Numbered from the stretch's first letter, positions 1 to 8,990 are shown. The stretch: 35,055 nt of DNA from Cytophagaceae bacterium (GCA_005791165.1 SXXW01000039.1:1-35055); one strand, 5' to 3'. Notes: generated by a model from the sequence alone, not told the origin. A program made the numbers and translations.

Positions 1-167
1 TGGAAACTTTAAAACAAAGAAGATTGAACTATGAGAAAATAAAAACAGCCAAAGATTGCACAGAAAAAAAAGAAATTATACATTCACAAAAACACGAAAC
101 ACTCCTTAAGGAAAAGTCCACTTTAGTTTGACGACGTACATTGTATTCCATGCTGGTCCACTCTATT
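1..167. other. Left-edge region, possible gene tail and IS end
   Basis: No confident gene is visible here. On the plus strand one frame stays open from base 3 to a TGA at 129-131 (42 Lys/Glu-rich codons), and another frame is open from base 2 to a TGA at 32-34. Either could be the C-terminus of a gene cut by the window edge, and I recognise neither. Read on the minus strand from base 140, the sequence begins TGTACG and has TGGAC at 120-116, the layout typical of IS3-family terminal repeats. The heptamer GTCCACT occurs at 116-122 and again at 156-162. The insertion-element reading is inference only. Confidence 0.25.
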
Positions 168-208
168 AAAAATAAAGCACTTACGTTAATTGTAAGTGCT
201 TTATTTTT
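168..208. terminator. Bidirectional terminator of pnt operon
   Basis: This is a perfect 17-bp inverted repeat (168-184 with 192-208) around a 7-base loop. Its core is AAGCACTTAC pairing with GTAAGTGCTT, flanked by A and T runs, so the RNA ends in a U tract in either direction. It lies just downstream of the pntB stop codon on the minus strand and would also stop plus-strand transcription coming from the left edge. Confidence 0.85.
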
Positions 209-230
209 AAAATTAAATCAAAAAAACTAA

Positions 231-1616
231 TTAAAGCTCTTTAATTTCAGATACGACTTTTGCAATTGTTTGTTTAGCATCTCCAAATAGCATAAGGCAA
301 TTCGGGTAACCAAACAATTCATTTTCTACTCCAGCATACCCTTTTCCCATACTCCGTTTGCTCACAATGATAGTTCTTGCCTTGAAAGCATTCAAAATTG
401 GCATTCCAAAAATTGGGCTTTGTGGATTGGTTTGTGCCGCTGGATTTACCACATCATTAGCACCTACAACAAAGACTAAATCGGTATTTGAAAATTCATT
501 ATTTATTTCATCCATCTCGATTAATTTATCATAGGATATATTAGCCTCAGCTAATAATACATTCATATGGCCTGGCATTCTACCCGCTACTGGATGTATA
601 GCAAATTTGAAACTGATATTTCTTTTTTCACATTGCTCCATCAGCTCTCTAATAACATGTTGAGCTTGCGCAACGGCCATTCCATAACCAGGAACAACGA
701 TAACTGATGATGCGCCATCAAATAACATGGCAGCTTCTTCTACGCCAACTTCCTTGACGACAATGGAAGGTCCTTCAGCTTGTTCGCCAGCTACCGTTTG
801 GCCAAATCCACCTAAAAGTACATTCACCAGCGATCGATTCATCGCTTTGCACATAATTTGTGTTAATATGATTCCGGATGCTCCTACTAGCGCACCCGCT
901 ACAATTAATACATTATTATTTAAAATGAAACCTGTGGTGCAAGCGGCCATTCCTGAATATGAATTTAGTAGGGAGATCACAACAGGCATGTCTGCTCCAC
1001 CAATCGGGATGACTGTTAATATGCCAAGTACTAGTGATATCAAAACTAAAATAATCATAAAATTAATGTCCGATGGATTCATCCATATAGCCACTGAAGC
1101 CAATATAAATGATATCAACATGATTAAATTTAGCGGATGCTGACCTTTAAATGTGATTGGACTTCCTGTTATTCGACCATTCAATTTCAAAAAAGCCACC
1201 ATTGAGCCCGTAAAGGTGATACCTCCAATAAATACACTTAGTATGATGCTAACTAAAATTATGATATCAATGTTTGCTACCGATATTTGGCTTTTAAACC
1301 AATAATCTGAAATGGCCACTGCTACGGAAGCTAGTCCTCCAAATCCATTGAATAGTGCCACCATTTCTGGGATTTGAGTCATCTCGACCTTGTAAGCATA
1401 ATAAAGGCCTATGAGTGAACCAATAAGGATACAGATAAAAATTTCTACCATGGAAATGACCTCAATTTGCATTAATGTGGCGACTATGGCAATGAGCATT
1501 CCCACTGAAGAAAGTAAATTTCCCGCCCGCGCATCTTTTGTTTTATTCATCATTTTAATCCCAATGATGAAAAGAACAGAAGAAAATAAATACAGAAGTT
1601 GGATAGTTATATTCAT
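231..1616 (-). CDS. pntB: NAD(P) transhydrogenase subunit beta
   Basis: This is the beta subunit of the proton-translocating transhydrogenase, which uses the proton gradient to drive hydride transfer from NADH to NADP+ and so supplies NADPH at the inner membrane. At 461 residues it matches the usual PntB length. Residues 1 to about 270 hold a series of hydrophobic segments (domain II). The C-terminal ~180 residues form the soluble NADP-binding domain III, with a glycine-rich stretch (VPGYGMAVAQAQ), the GRMPGHMNVLLAEA motif and VVGANDVVNPAA. It is the last gene of a minus-strand operon, 5 bases after pntAB, and is followed by the hairpin at 168-208. The split arrangement of alpha1, alpha2 and beta resembles Rhodospirillum rather than E. 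coli, where the alpha parts are fused. Confidence 0.97.
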   Translation of the reverse strand: MNITIQLLYLFSSVLFIIGIKMMNKTKDARAGNLLSSVGMLIAIVATLMQIEVISMVEIFICILIGSLIGLYYAYKVEMTQIPEMVALFNGFGGLASVAVAISDYWFKSQISVANIDIIILVSIILSVFIGGITFTGSMVAFLKLNGRITGSPITFKGQHPLNLIMLISFILASVAIWMNPSDINFMIILVLISLVLGILTVIPIGGADMPVVISLLNSYSGMAACTTGFILNNNVLIVAGALVGASGIILTQIMCKAMNRSLVNVLLGGFGQTVAGEQAEGPSIVVKEVGVEEAAMLFDGASSVIVVPGYGMAVAQAQHVIRELMEQCEKRNISFKFAIHPVAGRMPGHMNVLLAEANISYDKLIEMDEINNEFSNTDLVFVVGANDVVNPAAQTNPQSPIFGMPILNAFKARTIIVSKRSMGKGYAGVENELFGYPNCLMLFGDAKQTIAKVVSEIKEL

Positions 1617-1621
1617 TTTTA

Positions 1622-1906
1622 TTATTTCTTGAACATTTTAAGCATTCGGTCCGTCACTGCATAGCCGCCAACTACATTAATGGTGGCTAATACAAGTGCG
1701 ATCATCCCCATCCACTTGCTTAATGTTGTATATCCTAATTCATTACAAGCAAGTAGTGCGCCTACAATAGTAATTCCAGATATGGCATTGGAACCTGACA
1801 TAAGAGGAGTATGTAGCGTAGGGGGTACCTTAGCGATTAATTCGAAACCTAAGTAACTAGCCAAAACTAGTACGTATATTAAAATAATGAGTGAGTCAAT
1901 GGACAT
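1622..1906 (-). CDS. pntAB: NAD(P) transhydrogenase subunit alpha 2
   Basis: This 94-residue membrane protein corresponds to the C-terminal transmembrane part of fused PntA. It contains three hydrophobic helices, the family's typical TPLMSGSNAISGI stretch at about residues 33-45 and the MLKMFKK end. With PntB it makes the proton channel (domain II). It sits between pntAA (16 bases upstream) and pntB (5 bases downstream) on the minus strand. The order, spacing and small size are those of the three-gene transhydrogenase operons. The start is an ATG directly before a hydrophobic segment, and no alternative start is needed. Confidence 0.95.
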   Translation of the reverse strand: MSIDSLIILIYVLVLASYLGFELIAKVPPTLHTPLMSGSNAISGITIVGALLACNELGYTTLSKWMGMIALVLATINVVGGYAVTDRMLKMFKK

Positions 1907-1922
1907 AATGATCTATTTAAAT

Positions 1923-3044
1923 TTATTTTAAAATGGATGCGGTAAATTCATGTACTAATTTACCTTGATGCGTAATAAGTGAACCTTTAGTGATTTCTTC
2001 TTCCATTTCCCAAAGAAAAGATTCAGGGTTGGCTAAATGTAAAATTAACGCACTGATGTTAGTGGCATATAATTGACTGGCATTGGTCGATAGCAAGGAA
2101 GGAAGGTTAGCAACACCAATCAAGGTTACGCCATGTTTAACGACTGTTTGGTTTATTTCAGAAAGGGCACAATTTCCTCCTGACTCAACGGCTAAATCAA
2201 CAATCACTGAACCCATTTTCATGGATTTGACCATCTCTTCTGTGACTAAAATTGGAGCTTTTTTTCCTATAACAAGGGCTGTCGTGATCACAATATCAGC
2301 ATCCTTTATTTTATCTTCGATTAATTTTTGCTGTTTTGCTAAAAAATCAGCCGATATTTCACTGGCGTATCCTCCTTCAACTTTTACTTGATCAACTCCT
2401 TCGACACTTAAAAAACGTCCTCCCAAGGATTCTACTTGTTCTTTTGTCTCAGGTCGTACATCACTTACTTCTACTACAGCTCCCAATCTCTTAGCTGTTG
2501 CAATAGCTTGCAAGCCAGCCACACCAGCGCCAAAAATCAGTACTTTCGATGGGGTAATTGTTCCTGCGGCTGTCATCATCAAAGGAAAAATTTTCCCCAA
2601 TGCATTCGCTCCCAATAATACAGCTTTATAGCCAGCTAAGTTGGCCTGAGAACTTAAAGCATCCATTTTCTGAGCCCTTGAAATCCTAGGTACCGCATCC
2701 ATCGAAAATGCGCTGATATTTTTTGATTTTAATGCATTGACCAAATCAGCTTGCGTGTAAGCATAAAGAAATGAAATACAAACAGTTTCTGATTTCATCT
2801 GATTCACCTCCTTAATCGTAAATGGATTGACTTTTACCAGAATTTTTGCTTCGAATATTTCATTGGCGTCGACTATTTTTGCACCCGCTTCTTTATAATT
2901 TAAATCCGAAAATGCCGAAGATAATCCTGCGCCGGTTTCTATTAAAACTTGAAAACCTTTTTTGATGAGTAGCTTTACGATATCCGGTGTCAATGCCACT
3001 CTTTTTTCGAACTCCTTTGATTCTCTTAGTACGCCAATTAGCAT
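1923..3044 (-). CDS. pntAA: NAD(P) transhydrogenase subunit alpha 1
   Basis: This is the soluble NAD(H)-binding domain I of the transhydrogenase (373 residues), which exchanges hydride with the NADP domain of PntB. It shows the alanine dehydrogenase/PntA fold. The N-terminus has the ESKEFEKRVALTP motif. The Rossmann motif VLIFGAGVAGLQAIATAKRLG is at about residues 168-188 and is followed by the VSDVRPETKEQVESLGG region. The domain stops where fused PntA proteins continue into the membrane, and that part is encoded by the next gene. It is the first gene of the operon. A TACTTTTG promoter box lies 33 bases before the ATG. Confidence 0.96.
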   Translation of the reverse strand: MLIGVLRESKEFEKRVALTPDIVKLLIKKGFQVLIETGAGLSSAFSDLNYKEAGAKIVDANEIFEAKILVKVNPFTIKEVNQMKSETVCISFLYAYTQADLVNALKSKNISAFSMDAVPRISRAQKMDALSSQANLAGYKAVLLGANALGKIFPLMMTAAGTITPSKVLIFGAGVAGLQAIATAKRLGAVVEVSDVRPETKEQVESLGGRFLSVEGVDQVKVEGGYASEISADFLAKQQKLIEDKIKDADIVITTALVIGKKAPILVTEEMVKSMKMGSVIVDLAVESGGNCALSEINQTVVKHGVTLIGVANLPSLLSTNASQLYATNISALILHLANPESFLWEMEEEITKGSLITHQGKLVHEFTASILK

Positions 3045-3076
3045 TTTATAAATAAATTAAATGAATTTTAGAATTT

Positions 3077-3084
3077 CAAAAGTA
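3077..3084 (-). promoter_or_regulatory. Candidate -7 box for pnt operon
   Basis: On the minus strand this reads TACTTTTG, a full match to the Bacteroidota -7 consensus TAnnTTTG. It would place the transcript start about 26 bases before the pntAA ATG. I see no clear TTG -33 element at normal spacing, so support comes only from the box and its position. Confidence 0.45.
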
Positions 3085-3123
3085 TTAAAAACTTGTACTA
3101 ATTAAAAGTAAAGGGTTATTAAA

Positions 3124-3142
3124 TAATTCATTTATTGAATTA
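3124..3142. terminator. Weak hairpin downstream of PQQ dehydrogenase
   Basis: A 7-bp inverted repeat, TAATTCA with TGAATTA around a 5-base loop, lies just past the stop codon of the minus-strand PQQ dehydrogenase gene. It is all A/T except for one G-C pair and is followed by only a short T run, so it is a weak terminator candidate. Confidence 0.3.
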
Positions 3143-3149
3143 TAACATC

Positions 3150-5267
3150 TTATGGTAAGGCTAGTGCGACATAAGAGTTTCCTTTGGGTGTTCCCAACTT
3201 TGTTCCTCCACACGCCATAACTACATATTGTTTTCCATTGACCATATAAGTAGATGGTGTTGCGAAAGCTGCGGCCGGTAAAAGATATTCGAATAGTAAT
3301 TTGCCATTTGACCGATCAAATGCCCTGAATTTTCCATCTTTCGTCGACGCAATTAACAATAATCCATTTTCAGTTATAATAGGCCCGCCATAATTTTCAG
3401 CTCCTGTATTTTTGATCCCCTTTTTTGCCAACAATGGTTCATCACCAAAAGGGATTTTCCAGAGATATTTACCTGTATTTAAATCAATTGCATTTAAAGT
3501 TCCCCAGGGCGGACTAATCCCTGCCATACCCTCTGAATCTAAAAATTTATTATAACCGGTCATTTTGTATGGTGGAAGATTTTTTGATTTCAATTCTTGT
3601 AAACTCACTATTTCTTTAGGCGCCTCTTTAAATAAAAATGCTAATAAATTTGATTTTTCTGTGGCGGTCAATTGACCAAATCCAGGCATCATCCCCTTTC
3701 CTTGAGTCACAATTTCACTGACAAATGCCTTTTTTCTTCGTTGATGTATAGTATTCAATTCTGGGAATCCACTTTTTATATTTCCTTGCAATTCCGCTCC
3801 ATGGCATGACTTGCAATACGTTTTATATACGTTTTCGCCTGTCGCTTTTAAGTTGGTAGCAGCAGGTTCCATGATTGAAATCCAGCCCATTTCGTTAGAA
3901 TTGATATAAATAATGCCATTTTCAGGATCAGCACCTGCACCTCCCCATTCTCCCCCTCCGTCAAATCCTGGCAGAATTAAGGTCCCTTTTTTTGAAGGCG
4001 CCGCATACCAATTTTTATCAATTGATTTGAGCGTTTGTTTTAGTTGGGCTATATTTTGCGAATAAGGATTATAGTCTTCACTTGATAATTCATTTGATTG
4101 CCTAGCATAGGGTTTTGGTAATGTGGGCACAGGTTGTGTAGGCCAAGCACTTTCTGCAGAAAATTCAGATTTGGGGACTTTTTTTTCAATGATCGGGAAA
4201 AGAGGTTTTCCACTCACCCGATCAAATACAAACACGTACCCTTGTTTAGTAATTTGTGCTACGGCATCAATTTTCTTTCCATTTTTTACTACAGTAATTA
4301 AATTAGGAGGAGCAGGAAGGTCGCGATCCCATATATCATGATGTGTAGTTTGAAAATGCCAAAGCCTTTTACCAGTATTTGCGTCTAAGGCCAAAAGGCA
4401 ATTGGCAAATAAATTTTCGCCCTTCCGATTTCCACCCCAAAAATCATATCCAGCTGATCCAGTAGGTACAAATAGGATTCCTCTTTTTTCATCGACAGCC
4501 ATTCCGGCCCAATTATTAGCTGCACCTACATACTCATTTTTATAGGCGTCTTTGGGCCAAGTGGAATATCCGTATTCACCAGGGTAGGGGATTGTATGAA
4601 ATGTCCAGGCTATTTTTCCTGTTATTACATCAAATGCTCTCAAATCTCCTGGTGCGGCATCTGCTCCTTCCGATAATCGGACAGGCATAATAATTAAATT
4701 TTTGTAAATCGTTCCTGGAGTATTGGATATGATGAATTTATCTTGGGCAATTTTCGGTAATCCCTCGTGCAAATCCACTTTCCCCGCTGTGCCAAACGAA
4801 GAAATCGCTTGGCCCGTTTTTGCATCTAATGCCCATAAATTAGGCCCAGCTGTAAATAATATACGATTCTCATTTTTGCCTTTCCACAAACTAACCCCTC
4901 TGCTGGTGCTTGCCCAGTTCTTTAATGGATCGCCAAATTTCCAAATTTGTTTTCCAGTAGCTGCGTTTAACGCAAATACTTGAAGTCCTGAGCTGATGCC
5001 ATATAAAATTCCGTTGGAAATGATGGGGTTACTTTGCATCTGACCCGAATCTGGCATAGCATATGTCCATACTATTTTTAATTGGGCTACATTATCTTTC
5101 GTAATTTGATTCAAGGTGCTGAAATGATTACGGTCAGATCCACCTAAATAGGAATCCCAATCATCATTTTGATTCTGACTCATGAAAGAAATTATAAAGA
5201 AACTCGATAGAAAAATGGTGATTGCTACGAGTATTTTTGCGAAAATAGACAATTTATTTGCTTTCAT
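3150..5267 (-). CDS. PQQ-dependent dehydrogenase with internal cytochrome c domain
   Basis: This 705-residue exported or membrane-anchored quinoprotein would oxidise a sugar or alcohol in the periplasm and pass electrons to heme c. An N-terminal hydrophobic segment (about residues 9-31) precedes propeller repeats of the type NAATGKQIWKF and DANTGKRLWHF. The stretch HHDIWDRDLPAPPNL resembles membrane glucose dehydrogenases, so an aldose is the likeliest substrate (inference). A complete cytochrome c motif lies inside the chain: Cys485-Lys-Ser-Cys488-His489, with a probable Met ligand at 526/527. The propeller sequence then resumes to the C-terminus. No PQQ synthesis genes are in the window. 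The gene stands alone on the minus strand, divergent from rhaT. Its substrate cannot be read from the sequence. Confidence 0.88.
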   Translation of the reverse strand: MKANKLSIFAKILVAITIFLSSFFIISFMSQNQNDDWDSYLGGSDRNHFSTLNQITKDNVAQLKIVWTYAMPDSGQMQSNPIISNGILYGISSGLQVFALNAATGKQIWKFGDPLKNWASTSRGVSLWKGKNENRILFTAGPNLWALDAKTGQAISSFGTAGKVDLHEGLPKIAQDKFIISNTPGTIYKNLIIMPVRLSEGADAAPGDLRAFDVITGKIAWTFHTIPYPGEYGYSTWPKDAYKNEYVGAANNWAGMAVDEKRGILFVPTGSAGYDFWGGNRKGENLFANCLLALDANTGKRLWHFQTTHHDIWDRDLPAPPNLITVVKNGKKIDAVAQITKQGYVFVFDRVSGKPLFPIIEKKVPKSEFSAESAWPTQPVPTLPKPYARQSNELSSEDYNPYSQNIAQLKQTLKSIDKNWYAAPSKKGTLILPGFDGGGEWGGAGADPENGIIYINSNEMGWISIMEPAATNLKATGENVYKTYCKSCHGAELQGNIKSGFPELNTIHQRRKKAFVSEIVTQGKGMMPGFGQLTATEKSNLLAFLFKEAPKEIVSLQELKSKNLPPYKMTGYNKFLDSEGMAGISPPWGTLNAIDLNTGKYLWKIPFGDEPLLAKKGIKNTGAENYGGPIITENGLLLIASTKDGKFRAFDRSNGKLLFEYLLPAAAFATPSTYMVNGKQYVVMACGGTKLGTPKGNSYVALALP

Positions 5268-5335
5268 ATAGGGTATAAGTATAGTAATTTGAGGATATAT
5301 ATATAATTTACCAATGAAAAATTAACACAATATTT

Positions 5336-5343
5336 CAAATTTA
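5336..5343 (-). promoter_or_regulatory. Candidate -7 box for PQQ dehydrogenase
   Basis: The minus strand reads TAAATTTG, matching TAnnTTTG, in the 94-base gap between the divergent PQQ dehydrogenase and rhaT genes. It implies a leader of roughly 60 bases. There is no convincing -33 element. Confidence 0.3.
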
Positions 5344-5361
5344 CTATTTTAAATTAATTCC

Positions 5362-6414
5362 ATGGGCTCTATTTTAGGTTTATTCTTTCATTCGCTAGGA
5401 GGTTTCGCTTCAGGTAGTTTTTATATTCCTTATCGTAAAATTCAAGTGTGGTCTTGGGAAAGCGCATGGATTATTGGCGGCCTATTTTCTTGGATTTTAG
5501 TTCCATTATTGGCAGCCTATTTAACCATTCCGGATTTCATGGAAATTATCATGAATGCAAATAGCAATGTTTTGCTATGGACGTTTGTATTTGGTGTTTT
5601 GTGGGGAATTGGTGGATTGACTTTTGGGTTAGCCATGCGGTATTTAGGTATGTCTTTGGGTATGTCTATCGCCTTAAGTCTTTGTAGTATTTTTGGAGCC
5701 TTAGTTCCTCCTATATATCGAGAAATTGCGAAAATTAAAGGGGACACTATTTCACATATTGTGGGAAGTACTGGAGGCCAAATTGTCTTATTAGGTATTT
5801 TAGTTTGTGTTCTGGGTATTTATTTATGTGGAAAAGCTGGGATGATGAAAGAGAATGAATTATCTCAAGAACAAAAACAAGAAAGTATAAAGGAATTTAA
5901 TTTAACCAAGGGCTTAATTGTTGCCACTATATCGGGTTTATGTAGCGCATGTTTTAATTTTGGGATTGAAGCTGGCAAGGATATGGCTGCAGTGGCGGTA
6001 GAAAAAGGTTCCGACCCCTTGTTTCAAAACAATGTCATTTTTGTCGTGGTGCTTTGGGGTGGTTTTTTGACCAATTTTGTATGGTGTATGTATTTGAATT
6101 TCAGCAATAAAACCTTTGGAGATTATTTAAATAAAAATTCCCCATTGCGAATGAATTACACTTTTGCCGCTGTGGCTGGAACGACCTGGTTTTTGCAATT
6201 TTTCTTTTATGGAATGGGAGAGAGCAAATTAGGGAATGGGGCTAGCTCATGGATTTTGCACATGGCTACGATTATCATTACATCCAATTTTTGGGGAATT
6301 TATTTCAAGGAATGGAATGGTGTTTCAAAATCTACCTACAGGACCGTTGTGGCAGGAATTGTTGTTATTTTAGTTTCTGTTATTATTGTTGGCATAGGAA
6401 ATTCATTTAGCTAA
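5362..6414 (+). CDS. rhaT: L-rhamnose:proton symporter RhaT family
   Basis: This inner-membrane transporter of 350 residues (E. coli RhaT has 344) has about ten hydrophobic segments. Family-typical stretches are visible: the N-terminal GSILGLFFHSLGGFASGSFY with YIPYRKIQVWSWE, then GVLWGIGGLTFGLAMRYLGM at about residues 74-93, and WFLQFFFYGMGESKLG with SSWILHMA near the C-terminus. It would import L-rhamnose (or a similar 6-deoxy sugar) with protons. A GntR-type regulator starts 2 bases after the stop, so the two are probably co-transcribed and functionally linked. No rhamnose isomerase, kinase or aldolase gene is present in the window. The start is the ATG at the first hydrophobic segment. 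Confidence 0.9.
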   Translation: MGSILGLFFHSLGGFASGSFYIPYRKIQVWSWESAWIIGGLFSWILVPLLAAYLTIPDFMEIIMNANSNVLLWTFVFGVLWGIGGLTFGLAMRYLGMSLGMSIALSLCSIFGALVPPIYREIAKIKGDTISHIVGSTGGQIVLLGILVCVLGIYLCGKAGMMKENELSQEQKQESIKEFNLTKGLIVATISGLCSACFNFGIEAGKDMAAVAVEKGSDPLFQNNVIFVVVLWGGFLTNFVWCMYLNFSNKTFGDYLNKNSPLRMNYTFAAVAGTTWFLQFFFYGMGESKLGNGASSWILHMATIIITSNFWGIYFKEWNGVSKSTYRTVVAGIVVILVSVIIVGIGNSFS

Positions 6415-6416
6415 TT

Positions 6417-7439
6417 ATGGCCATTTTTGAATTTATACATATTGATGAATTTTCGTCGACTCCGAAATATCGCCAACTAGCGCATTCGATTATTGAGGCT
6501 ATTCAAAAAAATAAATTAAAAAAGGGCGATGTTTTGCCATCCATTAATGAAGTTAGTTTTCATTATTATATATCTAGAATAACCGTTGAAAAGGGCTATA
6601 ATTATTTGAAATCAATCGGGATTGTTGATTCTGTTCGAGGAAAAGGCTTTTTTATTAACGTTGATTCTATCCCCGTCACTTATCGGATTTTTCTATTGTT
6701 CAATAAACTTAGCGAACATAAGAAAATTATCTACGATGCTTTTGTCAAAGAATTAGGAGAAAATGCAGCAGTTGATTTTTATGTATATAACAATGACTTC
6801 AATTTGTTTAAGCGTATTATCGAACGTAGAGAAAAAGATTATTCCCATATCGTCATCATCCCACATTTTCTTGAGGATGATATAGCAGCCTACAAACTAA
6901 TCAACACCCTTCCTAAAGAGAAATTGATAATTGTAGACAAGAAAATACCAGGGATTACTGGGCAAATTGCCATGGTCTATGAGAATTTTGAAAAAGATAT
7001 TTATGCAAGTTTATTGGAGGCCAAAGAATCGTTAGCAAAATACAATCGAATCAATTTGATTTTTCCATCGCACAATTATTATTCGATTGACATTGTCCAT
7101 GGTTTTAAAAGTTTTTGCCAAGATTTTGCTTTTGATTATGCTGTGTTAGATTCACCTACCAATGTCAATCTCTTACATGGTGATTTATTTATTACGGTCA
7201 TGGAAGATGATTTGATCATTTTGTTGGACCAAATATTAGCAAAAAAATTAAGGATAGGTGTTGATTTAGGTCTTATTTCATATAATGAAACTCCCATAAA
7301 AAGATTGATTGGTAATGGTATTTCCACCATATCTACGGACTTTGAGCAATTAGGAATTTCAGCAGCAAAACTTGTCATGTCTGGAGAAAAAGTCCAAATT
7401 GAAAATCCTTTCTACTTTACGCATAGGCCATCCATTTAA
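6417..7439 (+). CDS. GntR-family regulator with sugar-binding-like domain
   Basis: This 340-residue transcription factor starts with a GntR winged helix (about residues 10-78), shown by PKYRQLAHSIIEAI, KGDVLPSINEVSFHYYISR and VDSVRGKGFF. The remaining ~260 residues look like a LacI/XylR-type periplasmic-binding-like effector domain, ending in the ISTISTDFEQLGISAAKLVM region usual for such domains. That architecture is common in AraR-like sugar regulators. Because it follows rhaT by 2 bases, its effector is likely rhamnose or a breakdown product (inference), and rhaT is its likely target. I could not find a convincing operator palindrome upstream of rhaT. Confidence 0.85.
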   Translation: MAIFEFIHIDEFSSTPKYRQLAHSIIEAIQKNKLKKGDVLPSINEVSFHYYISRITVEKGYNYLKSIGIVDSVRGKGFFINVDSIPVTYRIFLLFNKLSEHKKIIYDAFVKELGENAAVDFYVYNNDFNLFKRIIERREKDYSHIVIIPHFLEDDIAAYKLINTLPKEKLIIVDKKIPGITGQIAMVYENFEKDIYASLLEAKESLAKYNRINLIFPSHNYYSIDIVHGFKSFCQDFAFDYAVLDSPTNVNLLHGDLFITVMEDDLIILLDQILAKKLRIGVDLGLISYNETPIKRLIGNGISTISTDFEQLGISAAKLVMSGEKVQIENPFYFTHRPSI

Positions 7440-7569
7440 TGACTTATGTGTTAGCACATGTTTATGGATTTTACGGATTGTAGGGATTCATTCTTTGCTT
7501 TTTTGCAAAAAAAATAGCAATTTTAGGGTTTAGGTTTAATTAATTAGATTAAAATATTAAATTTTCACA
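7440..7569 (+). other. leu operon leader region
   Basis: This 130-base gap precedes leuC. A small hairpin (ATGTG at 7446-7450 with CACAT at 7455-7459) follows the regulator stop but has no T run. An A/T inverted repeat, TTTTTTGCAAAAAA, lies at about 7500-7513. No full TAnnTTTG box is visible. A 19-codon ORF at 7458-7517 has only one Leu codon, so it does not look like a leucine attenuator peptide. The promoter is presumably here but cannot be placed. Confidence 0.4.
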
Positions 7570-8973
7570 ATGAGCAACTCCCCAAAAACCTTGTTTGATA
7601 AAGTCTGGGATTCACATGTTGTTCGTCAAATTGCTGACGGACCAGATGTTTTTTTTATAGACCGACATTTTATTCATGAAGTGACTAGTCCTGTAGCCTT
7701 TTTAGGTTTAGAGCAAAGAGGGGTTAGTGTTTTATTTCCTGAGAAAACATTTGCTACAGCAGATCACAATACTCCTACGATAAACCAACATCTTCCTGTC
7801 GAAGATCCTTTGTCGGCGAATCAATTGCTACAATTGGAGAAAAATACAAGTAAGTATGGAATTTCTCATTGGGGTTTAGGTAATCCCAAAAATGGAATTG
7901 TACACGTAGTAGGTCCCGAAAACGGAATTACCTTACCTGGTATGACCATTGTTTGTGGTGATTCACATACTTCTACGCATGGTGCCTTTGGCGCTATTGC
8001 TTTTGGAATTGGTACTTCTGAAGTAGAAATGGTTCTTTCTTCACAGTGCATCATGCAGCCGAAGCCGCTTAAAATGCGGATCAATGTGAATGGCCAATTA
8101 GGAAAAGGGGTAACGCCGAAAGATGTGGCTCTGTATATAATTTCAAAATTATCAACTTCAGGTGCAACGGGTTATTTTGTCGAATATGCAGGAGATGTTT
8201 TTGAAAATATGTCCATGGAAGGACGTATGACAGTGTGTAATTTAAGTATTGAGATGGGGGCTCGGGGTGGAATGATTGCTCCAGACCAAACTACTTTTGA
8301 TTATATCAATGGGCGCGAATTAGCCCCTAAAGGAGCAGATTGGGATAAGCAAATGGCTTATTGGAAAACATTGAAAACAGACGCAGGTTCTGATTTTGAC
8401 AAAGAAATTACTTTTTTAGCTTCCGATATTGAACCTATGATTACCTATGGTACCAATCCAGGAATGGGCATGGGTATTTCAAAAAATATTCCTCAAGCTA
8501 AGGATTTGGAAGGTGGCGAGTCTAGTTATGCAAAGTCATTAGATTACATGGGATTTGAGGAAAATGATTCGATGATTGGTAAAAAAGTTGACTATGTCTT
8601 TATTGGCTCTTGTACAAATGGCCGTATAGAAGATTTTAGAGCATTCGCTTCGATTATTAAAGGTCGAAAAAAAGCGGATCACGTAACGGCTTGGGTCGTT
8701 CCAGGTTCTCATGTGGTGGAAGCTCAAATACACGAAGAAGGTATTTATGATATTTTGATGGAGGCGGGTTTTGCCTTACGCCAACCAGGTTGTTCGGCTT
8801 GTTTGGCCATGAATGACGATAAGATTCCTGCAGGAAAATATGCGGTGAGTACATCGAATCGTAATTTTGAAGGTCGCCAAGGACCAGGTTCAAGAACTTT
8901 GTTGGCCAGTCCTTTAGTAGCCGCAGCAGCTGCAATTACTGGGGTTGTAACAGATCCAAGACAATTTTTATAA
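7570..8973 (+). CDS. leuC: 3-isopropylmalate dehydratase large subunit
   Basis: With LeuD this cytoplasmic iron-sulfur enzyme isomerises 2-isopropylmalate to 3-isopropylmalate for leucine. The same enzyme can isomerise citramalate for isoleucine. Its 467 residues match the usual length. The three cluster cysteines are visible: Cys348 in [14 protein letters not shown] and Cys408/Cys411 in [10 protein letters not shown]. Other aconitase-family signatures are [15 protein letters not shown] and the C-terminal [20 protein letters not shown]. It is the first gene of the operon, with leuD 17 bases downstream. Confidence 0.98.
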   Translation: MSNSPKTLFDKVWDSHVVRQIADGPDVFFIDRHFIHEVTSPVAFLGLEQRGVSVLFPEKTFATADHNTPTINQHLPVEDPLSANQLLQLEKNTSKYGISHWGLGNPKNGIVHVVGPENGITLPGMTIVCGDSHTSTHGAFGAIAFGIGTSEVEMVLSSQCIMQPKPLKMRINVNGQLGKGVTPKDVALYIISKLSTSGATGYFVEYAGDVFENMSMEGRMTVCNLSIEMGARGGMIAPDQTTFDYINGRELAPKGADWDKQMAYWKTLKTDAGSDFDKEITFLASDIEPMITYGTNPGMGMGISKNIPQAKDLEGGESSYAKSLDYMGFEENDSMIGKKVDYVFIGSCTNGRIEDFRAFASIIKGRKKADHVTAWVVPGSHVVEAQIHEEGIYDILMEAGFALRQPGCSACLAMNDDKIPAGKYAVSTSNRNFEGRQGPGSRTLLASPLVAAAAAITGVVTDPRQFL

Positions 8974-8990
8974 TATTTAAAAAGATTATT

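Noticed and set aside
5290..5310. TATATATATA tract upstream of rhaT as an operator
   Set aside because: It is simple AT repeat sequence with no second half-site or conserved flank that I could identify.
7441..7460. Small hairpin after the GntR gene as an intrinsic terminator
   Set aside because: The stem is only 5 bp and is not followed by a T run; kept only as a note in the leader region.
7458..7517. Short ORF upstream of leuC as a leucine attenuation peptide
   Set aside because: Its 19 codons are Phe/Asp-rich with a single Leu codon, and no terminator/antiterminator pair with a T run follows.
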